A stretch of DNA of 64,000 nucleotides from Stutzerimonas stutzeri. Its GTDB lineage: Bacteria; Pseudomonadota; Gammaproteobacteria; Pseudomonadales; Pseudomonadaceae. The notes under the pieces are model-generated. The model saw only the letters and a list, made by a program, of their open reading frames with translations, did not search any database and was not told the origin of the DNA. This document shows positions 1 through 9,433 of this stretch, piece after piece. The position numbers were made by a program, and so were the translations under genes. Each line of letters begins with the position of its first letter. Within the stretch, counting starts at the first letter, position 1. The stretch covers positions 1-64,000 of the forward strand of contig NZ_JAMOIC010000006.1 in NCBI RefSeq assembly GCF_024448895.1. The letters run 5' to 3'.

Positions 1-2
1 AG

Positions 3-3000
3 TCACTGCTGGAAAACGTCTTCTGCTTGATTGGTTTTTCTGGTGACGATCCAAATTTTCTCCACTGGTTAGGCTGGGTTCGCGACATGCTGAACAAGCA
101 TGCGCTGCCGGTCTACCTATTCTTAGGAGAGGAACCGACCCTCGGTGAGCGTAAGTTGTATGAAGCCCGAGGCGTAGTTCCAGTTCTCCTCCCTATCGGC
201 GCGAATGGCGATAGGAAAGATTATCAGACACGCTACTGGAAGCTTTTCAAGGATTTGGAAACTCCACTCTCCGACTCACCGCTCGACTGGGGAGATTATC
301 CTTTGCTTCATTCTCTCCAGCAGGGCGACTCGACAAATAAAGAATTGTCCTGGTTCCTTTGCCAACTGCCTGCCCTAACTGACTACCGGAGCACATACCC
401 CGGTTGGTTAGTTGCCCCAAGCAACATCCGGAATAGATTCCGTGCTGTCGCTAATTGGCTGGAATCATTTTTGCACCAAGCTCTGCGCCGCGAACAAATA
501 GCGGCCTTACCCCCTCAAACAGTTTTTACGATCATTGAACTGTACTGTTGGGTTCAGCAGGTAGTGCTTGCACCGCTGGACGATAACCTTGCAGCGATCG
601 GTCGCGATGCAGTATTAGCGCAAAACTCACACGCAATTGAGAATCTTCCAGAGGAAACGTCTCGTTTTTTGAAAAATATGGGCATTTCGGATGCGAGTTG
701 CTTGCGAAAGACGTGGAAGCAAGCAGCTATTGCGCTCTTGGCGTGGGCACGACAGTCGCACCGGGCTGTGCCGTACAACGAACTCAGGGAAAAACTCCAG
801 CAGGTGGCGAAGCAAGACCCGGTTATTCAAGACCGACTTGTCTACGAAGATGTCCTGCGCCACCTTCAAAACGCAGACCGTGTTTCTGCACTGGAAAGTG
901 TCACGAAGTGGCGGCCAAAAAGCTCCGACACTTTCATTCAGGTACTCAAGGCATCACTGCTCGCGGAAGTCGGAGATCCATCGTCGGCTATTTCACTTTA
1001 CGAGCAAGCCATTTTGTCTCTTCGGCGCCAGCAGCGCTCACGCCCCGACGATCCGGAACTCATATCGAAAGAAGCTTGGGCTTGCTTGATTGCAAGTCTC
1101 ATTCAACGTGCCGTGGAATTTTCCGAAACATTACAAACGGCGTCGCGAGGGGTAGTGCAGGACGAAGGATATGAGGAGGAGCGTGAGCAACATGCCAAGG
1201 AGGACTTCAATGACCGCGTCAACGCTCTGGGTGCTAGAGGTTACTCTGCCCGAGAAGAGCTCAAGATATTAATGGCAGCGCTAAACGCTGAAGCTGAGAT
1301 TCCGAGTTCGAATAGGCAGCGAGTAACGCACTTCGACCTAGGCTCTACCTCTATAACCACCCGACATGGCTCCCCATCGGACCTCCGCGAGAAAATCTCA
1401 GCCAGCTTCGCATGGCTGGAGCTCATTGAGCGGATCGGGTTGATGCCATACACACGGAACGGGAATTTCTACGCGAAGGAAATGCTGCAAGCTGCTTGGT
1501 GGGCACGCTTCGCTGACAGACCTGAACGCTCTACGGGGCTATTACTGCGAGCTAATCAAAAAGACGCCCTTAAGCCTCGCGACATTGCCCTACCCCCGCA
1601 TCGGACGGGATGGCTCAATCGTTATGAAATAGCCCTGCTTAGCGAAGATACTGCTAAAGATCTCGTGCAAGAGCTGATTCGACTCATCACAGCTGAGTTC
1701 AATGGACGGCAACAAGCGTCTGGAACTAGCGGCCGAACAGAATTCCTCATCGAAGTGTTCGGGCGTCTCGTTATCCGCATAGGAGATGAGTCGCTTCTTT
1801 TGCACTTGGCACAACAGCTAATTAGTCTACATAGCACTGCATCCTTCCAATCTACGCCATCTATGTGGAAGCCAACATGCCAGGCTCTTTCTAGAACACT
1901 GGAGTCGATGTCCAATAGAGCTCAGTCCCGCACGCTATTTCTAGTTTTTCAACTTCCAGTGGCACCTTCGATTGGGATTAACGATTACCATCTAGAGGAT
2001 TGGTTCAACGTACTTGAACTCACAAGGCACTTCTCGGCGGACGGAGAAAGGGACACCTCGCTTGATTGGCGCCTAATTGCCCGAGACCTCATATTCAAAC
2101 TGAGGGCACCAAGAAGCAGTGAGCCCTCCTGGTTAGTTTGGCGTCGCTTGGAGGAACTGCGCCAGGTTGGTTTGCTTACACCAGAGGAGACGCAAGAGGT
2201 GGGCGACTTGCTTTGGGGAACTGTAGAGCCTGGACAATGGCCGGTGATTCCTAACTCTAGGGCTGCCCTCACGTTGAACTGGCCGGTGCCGTCTGGTGAC
2301 GCCGCTTCTCAGTTTCTTGACAAACTACTGAACAACACACTTAGACCGTTCGGTAGCGGATACATGCAGCTGAGCCCCGCGCATGGGCGACGTAGTTACA
2401 GCATTGGCGGAGCAAGCCTTCAACTATCAGAAATATGGTTCGCATTAATGCGTAGCAAGCCATCGACTGCCCAAATTTCTAAGCTCCTTGATGTAGTCGA
2501 GGAGTGGATCAGCGTAGATCAAGATGATCTTTTGAATGATCTCAATGCCAGTGATGACCTTCGAGACTCCGTGGGACTAATCATCGACTATCTAGACGAG
2601 ATTCTGGCTCATTGCGTTCATCTCTGCTCTCTAAAAAAGAAGGACCGTCAGATTGCAAAGATAAGGACGCGAGTGCTCACACTTGATGAAAAGCTGAAGA
2701 AATTTTCCTTTGAACGGATGAAACTTCATTTCTCCCTCATGAGCAGTGGAGATAGGACTGAGGGAGAGTTGGACGATCTGCTGAGAAATATCGTCTGCAA
2801 TATCAATTCTGACTGCACAAGAACTTCAGGCCAAGCTGTAAGAGTTGCGGCCACCCTCTTGATGGACTCGAGCGAGAACTTTCAGGAACGCTTCCAGCCC
2901 ATTTTTGATGCAATGGTAGCGAGCGTATACGCACGTCGCATGCCTTCATTGCCCAAAGCACTGGATATATTGGCAAGTTTGCGACAAGAAAATTGGAATC

Positions 3001-3263
3001 AACGGCTGGATAGCCGCTCTCTACTGTTTCTTGATGTCGCTCTAGATGACTTGGCAATTCAGCTAGCCTATGGCTCAACCTCACGGGATCCATCAATCCC
3101 TGAGGAGTTAGTACCTCTGCTGCGGTATAAAACCGTTCAACTCGCGTACTCGATCATTGAAACCGCCGGTGCTGAGTCGGACGGAGCGATGCTGTGGCTG
3201 AAGCACGCACCTGATGATCCACTGCCAGAGTTACGCTTAGGTCGGTATAAGGTTTCCAAGTAG
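3..3263 (+). CDS. SIR2-family (DSR-like) defence protein, C-terminal part, cut by the window edge
   Basis: The frame is already open at base 3, so the gene begins left of the window. The first visible residues, LLENVFCLIGFSGDDPNF, match the last conserved strand of the SIR2 NAD-binding fold. About 1050 residues of mostly helical sequence without signal peptide or membrane segments follow. A SIR2 NADase domain in front of a ~1000-residue helical region is the layout of the defence-associated sirtuins DSR1/DSR2, which deplete NAD+ when they sense phage proteins. The catalytic Asn/His of SIR2 lie outside the window and cannot be checked. Codon use is AT-richer than the core genes. A strong hairpin follows the stop, and the next gene is convergent. 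SIR2 family membership is likely; the DSR assignment rests on architecture. Confidence 0.7.
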   Translation, partial: SLLENVFCLIGFSGDDPNFLHWLGWVRDMLNKHALPVYLFLGEEPTLGERKLYEARGVVPVLLPIGANGDRKDYQTRYWKLFKDLETPLSDSPLDWGDYPLLHSLQQGDSTNKELSWFLCQLPALTDYRSTYPGWLVAPSNIRNRFRAVANWLESFLHQALRREQIAALPPQTVFTIIELYCWVQQVVLAPLDDNLAAIGRDAVLAQNSHAIENLPEETSRFLKNMGISDASCLRKTWKQAAIALLAWARQSHRAVPYNELREKLQQVAKQDPVIQDRLVYEDVLRHLQNADRVSALESVTKWRPKSSDTFIQVLKASLLAEVGDPSSAISLYEQAILSLRRQQRSRPDDPELISKEAWACLIASLIQRAVEFSETLQTASRGVVQDEGYEEEREQHAKEDFNDRVNALGARGYSAREELKILMAALNAEAEIPSSNRQRVTHFDLGSTSITTRHGSPSDLREKISASFAWLELIERIGLMPYTRNGNFYAKEMLQAAWWARFADRPERSTGLLLRANQKDALKPRDIALPPHRTGWLNRYEIALLSEDTAKDLVQELIRLITAEFNGRQQASGTSGRTEFLIEVFGRLVIRIGDESLLLHLAQQLISLHSTASFQSTPSMWKPTCQALSRTLESMSNRAQSRTLFLVFQLPVAPSIGINDYHLEDWFNVLELTRHFSADGERDTSLDWRLIARDLIFKLRAPRSSEPSWLVWRRLEELRQVGLLTPEETQEVGDLLWGTVEPGQWPVIPNSRAALTLNWPVPSGDAASQFLDKLLNNTLRPFGSGYMQLSPAHGRRSYSIGGASLQLSEIWFALMRSKPSTAQISKLLDVVEEWISVDQDDLLNDLNASDDLRDSVGLIIDYLDEILAHCVHLCSLKKKDRQIAKIRTRVLTLDEKLKKFSFERMKLHFSLMSSGDRTEGELDDLLRNIVCNINSDCTRTSGQAVRVAATLLMDSSENFQERFQPIFDAMVASVYARRMPSLPKALDILASLRQENWNQRLDSRSLLFLDVALDDLAIQLAYGSTSRDPSIPEELVPLLRYKTVQLAYSIIETAGAESDGAMLWLKHAPDDPLPELRLGRYKVSK

Positions 3264-3344
3264 CCCAACCTTAAGTGACTCGCGGAGCGATACTGCTCAA
3301 ACGGGCCTAACGGGTTCAACGATTGGACAATAGGGGGCGTGCAT

Positions 3345-3394
3345 AACTAAGGGGGCGGAGTGGTTTATTTTTAACCACTCCGCCCCCTTTAGTT
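3345..3394. terminator. Strong bidirectional hairpin terminator
   Basis: A stem of about 21 bp (3345-3365 against 3373-3394, with one bulged T) encloses a 7-nt loop. The arms are rich in G and C and end in runs of A/T. It lies between the convergent SIR2-type gene and the gene at 3464-4213 and can stop transcripts from both sides. Confidence 0.85.
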
Positions 3395-3463
3395 ACGCTT
3401 CACTGCGGGAATCTCCATAAATAGTGGCGCAGATAATATTTATTCCTTGAACATTGACTTGAG

Positions 3464-4213
3464 CTAATCATCGCTAGGCCCGCGCATGGCAGTTTCAAAT
3501 AACTTGAGGTCTTCGTCTGAGGGGACGATCATTGCCGGTATCGCTCGAATCCCATCCGCAATGTCTCTGCGGCTCAGATTGCAGATGATCACCTGGCCGC
3601 TGTTGATCTGGTATTCCAAGGAGCCACACCAGCGATTCATGTACCCAACGGTAGGTGTCAGGACAGCAGCGCTGGGACGCTTTCTCATCTGATGCTTTGC
3701 TAGCGACATCCGCAGGATCTCCATCTGAGTGAACAGCATTTGAGTACGCTTTAGGTCATCCCTCATCGTCTCGACGAACTCTGGATTCTCGATGAGTAGG
3801 GTAATTTCATCGATGCGTCTTTGGATCGTGTAGTTCTCGTAGCCTATGGGCTTCTGCTGCTCCTTCAGCTTTAGCGGAAGGCCGCCGTTGTCTGCTGCTT
3901 TGAGGTACTTACTTATTTTCTCACGCCATGTACGCATCAGCTCGTAAGCAGAGAAAATCCACATCTGTGACTGCGCAGATAGGAACATCGGCTGGTAAGG
4001 CGTATTTGTCTCATCGAATTTACTACGAAGGTATCCGTACTCAAGATCCATGATGAACTCATCCACAATCGTGAGATTCATCGCTTGGTTGCTGAAGTCG
4101 AGATTGTTTGCGAAGAACACCAGGCTGTTTAGGGCTGAGTAAATCGCCATTTGACCAATATCTTCAGGGTTCTGGTAAGGAATTTCTTCGTCGTACTCTT
4201 CGTAGTCATCCAT
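3464..4213 (-). CDS. Uncharacterised 249-residue protein in the defence region
   Basis: The family is not recognised. The protein starts with a strongly acidic stretch (MDDYEEYDEE), is mainly helical by composition, and has no signal peptide or membrane segment. The middle (about residues 110-180) is charged and repetitive enough to form a coiled coil. The C-terminal third contains VIICNLSRRDIADGIRAIPAMIVPSDED. It is AT-rich like the SIR2 gene next to it and is convergent with that gene across a shared terminator. Its place between a defence gene and an IS suggests an accessory-island gene, but no function can be given. Confidence 0.6.
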   Translation of the reverse strand: MDDYEEYDEEIPYQNPEDIGQMAIYSALNSLVFFANNLDFSNQAMNLTIVDEFIMDLEYGYLRSKFDETNTPYQPMFLSAQSQMWIFSAYELMRTWREKISKYLKAADNGGLPLKLKEQQKPIGYENYTIQRRIDEITLLIENPEFVETMRDDLKRTQMLFTQMEILRMSLAKHQMRKRPSAAVLTPTVGYMNRWCGSLEYQINSGQVIICNLSRRDIADGIRAIPAMIVPSDEDLKLFETAMRGPSDD

Positions 4214-4270
4214 GGTTTAAGCCCCGATCCCAAGTGTTAGCAGTAAGGTAGCTTGGATAAGAATTGGCGG

Positions 4271-4289
4271 AAACCGCTCTGCGGTTTTT
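4271..4289 (+). terminator. Short hairpin with T run
   Basis: AAACCGC (4271-4277), a 3-nt loop, GCGGTTT (4281-4287) and further T residues. It has terminator form on the + strand, but no + strand gene ends nearby, so it may be a relic. The rest of 4214-4419 shows only the leader of the minus-strand gene and one copy of the GC-rich repeat at 4355. Confidence 0.4.
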
Positions 4290-4354
4290 CACCCTGCGCA
4301 AACTTTGGAGCTGTGTAGAGTGAACAACTTTTACTTGTCCACCAGCCTGCGACC

Positions 4355-4368
4355 GGCCGCTCCTGGCC
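4355..4368 (-). repeat. Dispersed GC-rich intergenic repeat, copy 1
   Basis: GGCCGCTCCTGGCC is the exact reverse complement of GGCCAGGAGCGGCC at 5650-5663. The two copies flank the IS5 element as an inverted pair. Related copies lie at 9329 and 25896, all between genes. Confidence 0.6.
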
Positions 4369-4419
4369 GATAGCCGCCGGTTACAACGGACAGCTGTCGG
4401 CCACAGCGGACGCTCCTAG

Positions 4420-5613
4420 GGATGGTCTGAAGTAGCCCTGCATTTCCGGCCCAATTCTACCCTTGCCGATTTTTAAAGCGGCGACTTGCCGAAAATTGAT
4501 CAAGCCATCCGTTCATCTCTGTGTTTTTTGCCGCCGCGAGCACCTCGCGGTAGCCTTTTCCCACATTACAGGCGCACCTCTCCTGCATTCGTCAGTAAAT
4601 GTCGGCGTGCCATCCATAGGTTCGACAACGCAAGATAGTGTCACCAGTTGCGCCGTGTTCTTTGCCAGACCCCGGAAGCGCGTCTTCATATAGCCGAACT
4701 GGCGCTTGATCACTCGGAACGGGTGCTCGACCTTGGCGCGCGCTTGGGCCTTGGCCTTTTCGATGTTGCGCTTGGCCTTGTACAACACGCTGCGCTTATC
4801 GAGTTTCTTGTATGTGCTACGACGGGCGGCGATCTGCCAGATCACCTCGCGGCCTTCATGCTCAAGACGTTTCTCAACGCCGGTGTACCCCGCGTCGGCA
4901 CCTACCATGTTCTCTTCGCCGTGCAGCAGTTTGTCGACCTGCGTGACATCCGCCACGTTGGCGGCCGTGCCCACCACGCTGTGCACTAAGCCCGACTCGT
5001 CATCAACGCCGATATGCGCCTTCATACCGAAGTAATACTGGTTGCCCTTCTTGGTCTGGTGCATCTCCGGGTCGCGCTTGCCGTTCTTGTTCTTGGTCGA
5101 ACTTGGCGCGTTGATAAGCGTGGCATCGACGATGGTGCCTTGACGCAGCGACAGGCCCCGGTCACCCAAATAACCATTGATGACGGCCAAGATGCCAGCA
5201 GCCAGCTCATGCCTCTCCAGCAGCCGACGGAAGTTAAGGATCGTGGTTTCGTCGGGGATACGCTCCAGACTCAGCCCGGCAAACTGACGCAGGATAGTGG
5301 TCTCGTAAAGCGCTTCTTCCATCGCCGGATCGCTGTAGCCGAACCAGTTCTGCATCAGGTGCACGCGCAGCATCGCCATCAATGGGTACGCCGGACGACC
5401 GCCTTCGCCCTTCGGGTAATGAGGCTCGATCAGGGCAATCAAACCCTTCCACGGCACCACCCGATCCATCTCAAGCAAGAACAGTTCTTTGCGGGTCTGC
5501 TTGCGCTTGCCGGCGTACTCGGCATCGGCGAAGGTCATCTGCTTCATCGGAAAACTCGGCGGGGTGGAGTTCGGGCATTCTGCCAAAATCAGCAAGTCTT
5601 CTTCAGAGTTTCC
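4420..5613 (-). mobile_element. IS5-family insertion sequence (IS5 subgroup), 1194 bp
   Basis: Left end begins GGATGGTCTGAAGTAG at 4420. The right end, read inward on the minus strand from 5613, begins GGAAACTCTGAAGAAG, an imperfect inverted repeat. CTAG is present on both sides (4416-4419 and 5614-5617), the usual 4-bp YTAR target duplication of IS5. The length is almost that of IS5 itself (about 1195 bp). One transposase gene fills the element. The insertion sits inside an intergenic palindromic repeat and breaks no recognisable gene. Confidence 0.85.
4513..5547 (-). CDS. IS5-type DDE transposase with a frameshifted C-terminus
   Basis: Cut-and-paste transposase of the IS5 group. Recognisable blocks are QMTFADAEYAGKRKQTRKE near the N-terminus, LSLERIPDETTILNFR, GTIVDATLI (first Asp), GADAGY (second Asp) and KAKVEHPFRVIKRQFG (Glu). 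I chose the ATG at 5547 because the family starts with M..MTFAD; the frame is open to 5595. After AQLVTL the frame is wrong. The usual ending (ALSNLWMARRHLL...EVRL, stop at 4566-4568) is present one base out of frame, which points to a 1-nt insertion near 4632-4637. The present frame reads an unrelated ~37-residue tail. The DDE residues are intact, so activity is uncertain. Confidence 0.85.
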   Translation of the reverse strand: MKQMTFADAEYAGKRKQTRKELFLLEMDRVVPWKGLIALIEPHYPKGEGGRPAYPLMAMLRVHLMQNWFGYSDPAMEEALYETTILRQFAGLSLERIPDETTILNFRRLLERHELAAGILAVINGYLGDRGLSLRQGTIVDATLINAPSSTKNKNGKRDPEMHQTKKGNQYYFGMKAHIGVDDESGLVHSVVGTAANVADVTQVDKLLHGEENMVGADAGYTGVEKRLEHEGREVIWQIAARRSTYKKLDKRSVLYKAKRNIEKAKAQARAKVEHPFRVIKRQFGYMKTRFRGLAKNTAQLVTLSCVVEPMDGTPTFTDECRRGAPVMWEKATARCSRRQKTQR

Positions 5614-5649
5614 CTAGCCGCTTAGGGCCTGTCACTACAAGCTGAACAC

Positions 5650-5663
5650 GGCCAGGAGCGGCC
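5650..5663 (+). repeat. Dispersed GC-rich intergenic repeat, copy 2
   Basis: GGCCAGGAGCGGCC followed by TTTC. It pairs with the inverted copy at 4355 on the other side of the IS. The rest of 5614-5834 is the AT-rich leader of the CHAT gene, with no other clear signal. Confidence 0.6.
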
Positions 5664-5834
5664 TTTCTCTATTTCCCGAAAAATGGCTGTGGTTGCGAAA
5701 CCTGCGGCTGAAATATCTTTCATGATGAGCCATTCTGTGTGGTAACAGTTGCCAGCCTAAGTGAAATAGCTTGAACTGACAGTCATTGTATTAACGCAAA
5801 CCTAAACTGTTTTTCAGATAATAGTCGGAATATC

Positions 5835-7970
5835 ATGGCTCAAATTTCTTATGTCCTAATAGCTCCTATCGATGAAGATGAAGATGAAGACACTATTTTT
5901 CAAGGATGGCAACGCGGCGTGGCCTCTGAGGATTTTATTCCGCTCCTAGTAAGCGCTGCTCTTGCGCCAATAGATTCTGCGGAGATTTTCTTGTCTCAAG
6001 ATGATCTAATTTCATACCGTACTAGCGGTGTGTTCAAAAACATAATTACTATTGGATCCCACTTAATAGATGCAATAGCAGAATTAACTACTGGCGACTT
6101 TATTATAATAATCACGCCATCCGAATATCTTGACAAGATAATGACGCTAGATATTTCAAAGGAAAAATCTGTACTCGTGGCAGCGCCTAGCGAGTCCCCG
6201 GGTGTAATCAATCTTTCTAAAGTACATTCTTCTGACTTGATTTATGCGTTTGACAAGGCAATACATGAAGAGCTCATAAAAATCTCGCGCGACTCTGGTA
6301 GCCAGCAAGATATACCAGCACAAACTCGTGCTAAATATACACGCTCCGCAAATTGCCCCTATTATGGCTCCGGGGCCACCCTGGCAAATGAGATTCTGCA
6401 TCTGTCGCTTGGGTTCAAATTCACAACCCATGACAGAATCCCGCCAGATCAAATTAACGAATTTTACAGCGCAATAAAATGCGGCGTTGAGTCGATAATT
6501 GGACTGATCCCCAAGAAGGGTGCTGGCGAGGCAATTGTTTATAGCCCGTCGATTATGGGGCTTTATTATAATACGAACTCAATTTTCTGGAATCAGCTAT
6601 TCAGGCAGGTCAGAGCTCCGTGGCAAAGGGAGTTTGTAAGAAATGGTCTTATCAAGAACCCTGGATACTCTGGCATCTCTATATCATCAGATATGGGTAA
6701 ACTTGAAAATCCCTACGACCTGCCATATATAGGTGAGATACTTAGAGAAAGGCAGCTGGAGCTAGCTGCTACAAATTATTCAATTGGGCTGCTTGGCACC
6801 AATGAGTGTATTCCGGCTATTCGATTGCCTAACGCAGTAAATCTGCACCAGGCAAAGCTAAAGGACTTAGAGTTCACTCACAAGAGAACAGACCCCAAGT
6901 CGCTTCGCCAGCTGCAATTGAAGTTTAAGTCGCTTTCCGACGAGATTAAATCCAATATCAGTGACCAGCTCACCGATTTGATAGTGACTAATTTTGATAG
7001 CTGTAAGATTTGTAGCGATGCCCCGTTAGAGTGGGTGTATTTGGGGAACTTGCCATTGATGATAAGTCATGAGGTAAGTAAGATTCCCATGACTCCGGGG
7101 AATATGCTTCTTCAATTCGCCGCCCTTGGCGCACCTATAACATTGCCAGCCCAAGACCTTCACAATGTGCTTGTGATTCGCTCATTTACAAACCACGATA
7201 AAATTAGAAAGTTTCTTGAGGTTGCCATCGATTGCTTTCCGTTAGAAAACGGTACCAGCGTCCAATTCGTCGATGTTAGTTCCATAGCTGAAGTCATTGC
7301 GGCCCTAAACAGTTTTAAGGGTTCTATAGTCATCTTCGACTGTCACGGCGACCACGGCGGACTTACGCAGCCAGGTTGGCTTCAAATCGGGAAGGAAAAA
7401 TTGGATAGCTGGAAACTGTTCAACCAGGCCCGTGTGCCGCCTATTGTCATGCTTAGCGCTTGCTCGACTTCCGCTGTTGGGGGATCTCATGCTTCAGTGG
7501 CCAACGGCTTTTTACGCTCAGGAGCTTTAAGCGTAATCGGAACAATGCTACCAGTTGATGCCGTCAAATCATCAGCATTTATTGCTAGAATTATATTTAG
7601 AGTGGATGCCTTTCTACCGGCAATACATAAGCTGGGCTACAATCTGATATCTTGGCGCACACTCATATCACTGTTTTTTCGAATGTCGTATGCAACTGAT
7701 GTGCTGCATCAATTTAGGGATGTGGAGCGCATCATCACGCCTGAACAGTATGCTGAGATTCACTCTGATGCGAATCAGCATATAAACCTACTTAACCCTT
7801 CTTGGTATGAGATTATGCTGGAGCAAGTGTCCGAAGCTTCTGGACTGATGGTTCCAGAGGTTCTCTCCATGATAAAAGACAATAAGCCATTCTTAGAAAC
7901 AATGCTCTATTGTCAGCTAGGGCGCCCAGAACTTCTGAATATATTTCTAGGCGGCGAAGAGCGAGCGTAG
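5835..7970 (+). CDS. CHAT-domain caspase-like protease, 711 residues
   Basis: The C-terminal third carries the CHAT signature: IVIFDCHGDHGG with His504, and PPIVMLSACSTSAVGG with Cys543, the catalytic pair of clan CD peptidases, followed by GFLRSGALSVIGTMLPVD. The first ~450 residues are not recognised; they may be a sensor or regulatory part. There is no signal peptide, so the protein is cytosolic. The gene is clearly AT-richer than the chromosome average and stands alone between an IS5 and a DUF4238 gene. Bacterial CHAT proteases often act in defence or programmed cell death (for example activating gasdermins or working with type III-E CRISPR). No such partner is visible here, so its role is inferred only from the region. 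Confidence 0.8.
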   Translation: MAQISYVLIAPIDEDEDEDTIFQGWQRGVASEDFIPLLVSAALAPIDSAEIFLSQDDLISYRTSGVFKNIITIGSHLIDAIAELTTGDFIIIITPSEYLDKIMTLDISKEKSVLVAAPSESPGVINLSKVHSSDLIYAFDKAIHEELIKISRDSGSQQDIPAQTRAKYTRSANCPYYGSGATLANEILHLSLGFKFTTHDRIPPDQINEFYSAIKCGVESIIGLIPKKGAGEAIVYSPSIMGLYYNTNSIFWNQLFRQVRAPWQREFVRNGLIKNPGYSGISISSDMGKLENPYDLPYIGEILRERQLELAATNYSIGLLGTNECIPAIRLPNAVNLHQAKLKDLEFTHKRTDPKSLRQLQLKFKSLSDEIKSNISDQLTDLIVTNFDSCKICSDAPLEWVYLGNLPLMISHEVSKIPMTPGNMLLQFAALGAPITLPAQDLHNVLVIRSFTNHDKIRKFLEVAIDCFPLENGTSVQFVDVSSIAEVIAALNSFKGSIVIFDCHGDHGGLTQPGWLQIGKEKLDSWKLFNQARVPPIVMLSACSTSAVGGSHASVANGFLRSGALSVIGTMLPVDAVKSSAFIARIIFRVDAFLPAIHKLGYNLISWRTLISLFFRMSYATDVLHQFRDVERIITPEQYAEIHSDANQHINLLNPSWYEIMLEQVSEASGLMVPEVLSMIKDNKPFLETMLYCQLGRPELLNIFLGGEERA

Positions 7971-8051
7971 TCATTATATCGTGCATATAGGCTTCGGCGT
8001 CAGCGTGGACTGCTCGTTTTTGATCCCGCAACCAGGCAATTCAGCCGGGTT

Positions 8052-9050
8052 TTACGATGTGCTGACATCGGGTCGGGATCTGCGGTAGCGCTGCCCGATG
8101 AACTGCTTGTATGGGCGAATAGCGTCTACAGAATCGCCGATAATATGCACCATAGCTTGAGCGGCGAGCTTGGTATTGAATTCAACGACGATTGCCTCGT
8201 CGACTAGATTCTTACCCTGGCTAAACCGCGTCGAATCGCAAATCGCGTATGCGATTCGAGGTGAAATGGGGTAATGAAAGTCGGCGTATTCGGGTGCTAT
8301 TAACTCGGTTTCCGACACGCGTGCATGGACATTCACGACAGGCTGATCGCTGGTGATGAAAGGCAGCTTGGTATCGTTTATCAAAAGGGCATGTTTAGCA
8401 GTGTGGCGGCCGGCGTAAAGGTCGAAACCAATGTTCATCCCAAATACGTAGCTCAGAAACCACCATGCCTGGGCCATCGCGTCTCCTCGGTCGATCTCCA
8501 TTGTGCTGTTTCGAGAAAGCGCCTGAATGGCACTGTCGCGAAACGTTTTAGTACGGGTTATCTGTTGGCCCAAGAAAGCCATGAAGTTAATCATGTGCTC
8601 CTTCTTTTCGAGAATGTCGAAATTTTCTTTGGCCAAGGCGGCCAGTACAGGGAGCGCGTCTTTTTCATGGGAGGCGTGAAGATTTTCCAGTAGGTTGTTC
8701 TTCAGTACATCAAGTTGCCGCTCGATCTCACGATCCTGGATACCTGATTGTCGGTACATTGCCTCTCCTGCTTGAGCCGACAGGAACTCTGCGAGGTAGG
8801 CTCGATGCTCCTCACGCAGACCCTTGCAGCTTTGTCTGATTACGGACTCAATGACTTGAATATGCTGACGACTAAGGAAGGTCGTCGTATAGAAGTAGTC
8901 GTCTATGACCAAGCCGCGCACGCTGTCGTGCGCAAAATTCCCGAGTTTCGTCGTGTAGGAGACATTATTCGTCCCGTTCCCCCAGCGAGTCAGGTAGTTT
9001 GCCCACACATAATGGTGACGTTTCTTCACTTCTAGACGCTTGCTGGGCAT
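8052..9050 (-). CDS. DUF4238 family protein
   Basis: The hallmark N-terminus KKRHHYVWANYLTRW appears within the first 25 residues from the ATG at 9050. FITSDQPVVNV and a later YPISPRIAY block, all typical of DUF4238, follow. The frame stays open 267 nt further upstream, but those residues look non-coding and the family begins near MPSKRLEVKKRHHY, so I start at 9050 (332 residues). It is soluble, with no signal peptide. The biochemical activity of the family is unknown; members are common in genomic islands and near defence genes, which fits here. Confidence 0.75.
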   Translation of the reverse strand: MPSKRLEVKKRHHYVWANYLTRWGNGTNNVSYTTKLGNFAHDSVRGLVIDDYFYTTTFLSRQHIQVIESVIRQSCKGLREEHRAYLAEFLSAQAGEAMYRQSGIQDREIERQLDVLKNNLLENLHASHEKDALPVLAALAKENFDILEKKEHMINFMAFLGQQITRTKTFRDSAIQALSRNSTMEIDRGDAMAQAWWFLSYVFGMNIGFDLYAGRHTAKHALLINDTKLPFITSDQPVVNVHARVSETELIAPEYADFHYPISPRIAYAICDSTRFSQGKNLVDEAIVVEFNTKLAAQAMVHIIGDSVDAIRPYKQFIGQRYRRSRPDVSTS

Positions 9051-9328
9051 GGCGTGAGTCCCGACTGATGCTGGCCCAAGAGAGGCAGCGCACTGCCAGT
9101 CTGACATATCGATGTGTGCCTCAGCGGCTCCATGTGCAACGGGAAAAATACGATTTGGGCTGAAGCTTTGGCGTCTAAGCGAGAGAGCAAAATCTGATCG
9201 AGCGACCTGAACATCACCAAGGGGTGAACCGCTAACTGGTACAAAAACGTATTTAAGTAAGTGTCGACAAGTGAGTTGCGAAAGGAGCATCAAAGGATTG
9301 CTTCTGGCTTGGCCCAATGACTCCTATT

Positions 9329-9342
9329 GGCCGAGAGCGGCC
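9329..9342 (+). repeat. Dispersed GC-rich intergenic repeat, copy 3
   Basis: GGCCGAGAGCGGCC followed by TTTC. It differs from the copy at 5650 at only two positions and lies in the gap upstream of the DUF4238 gene. Confidence 0.6.
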
Positions 9343-9433
9343 TTTCGAATTCGCCCTCAACAAGATTCACCAAGCCTCCTCTCAACTACGCCCCAGCATG
9401 TTTGCCCTTCACTAACCCCCGCGCTAGACTGCG

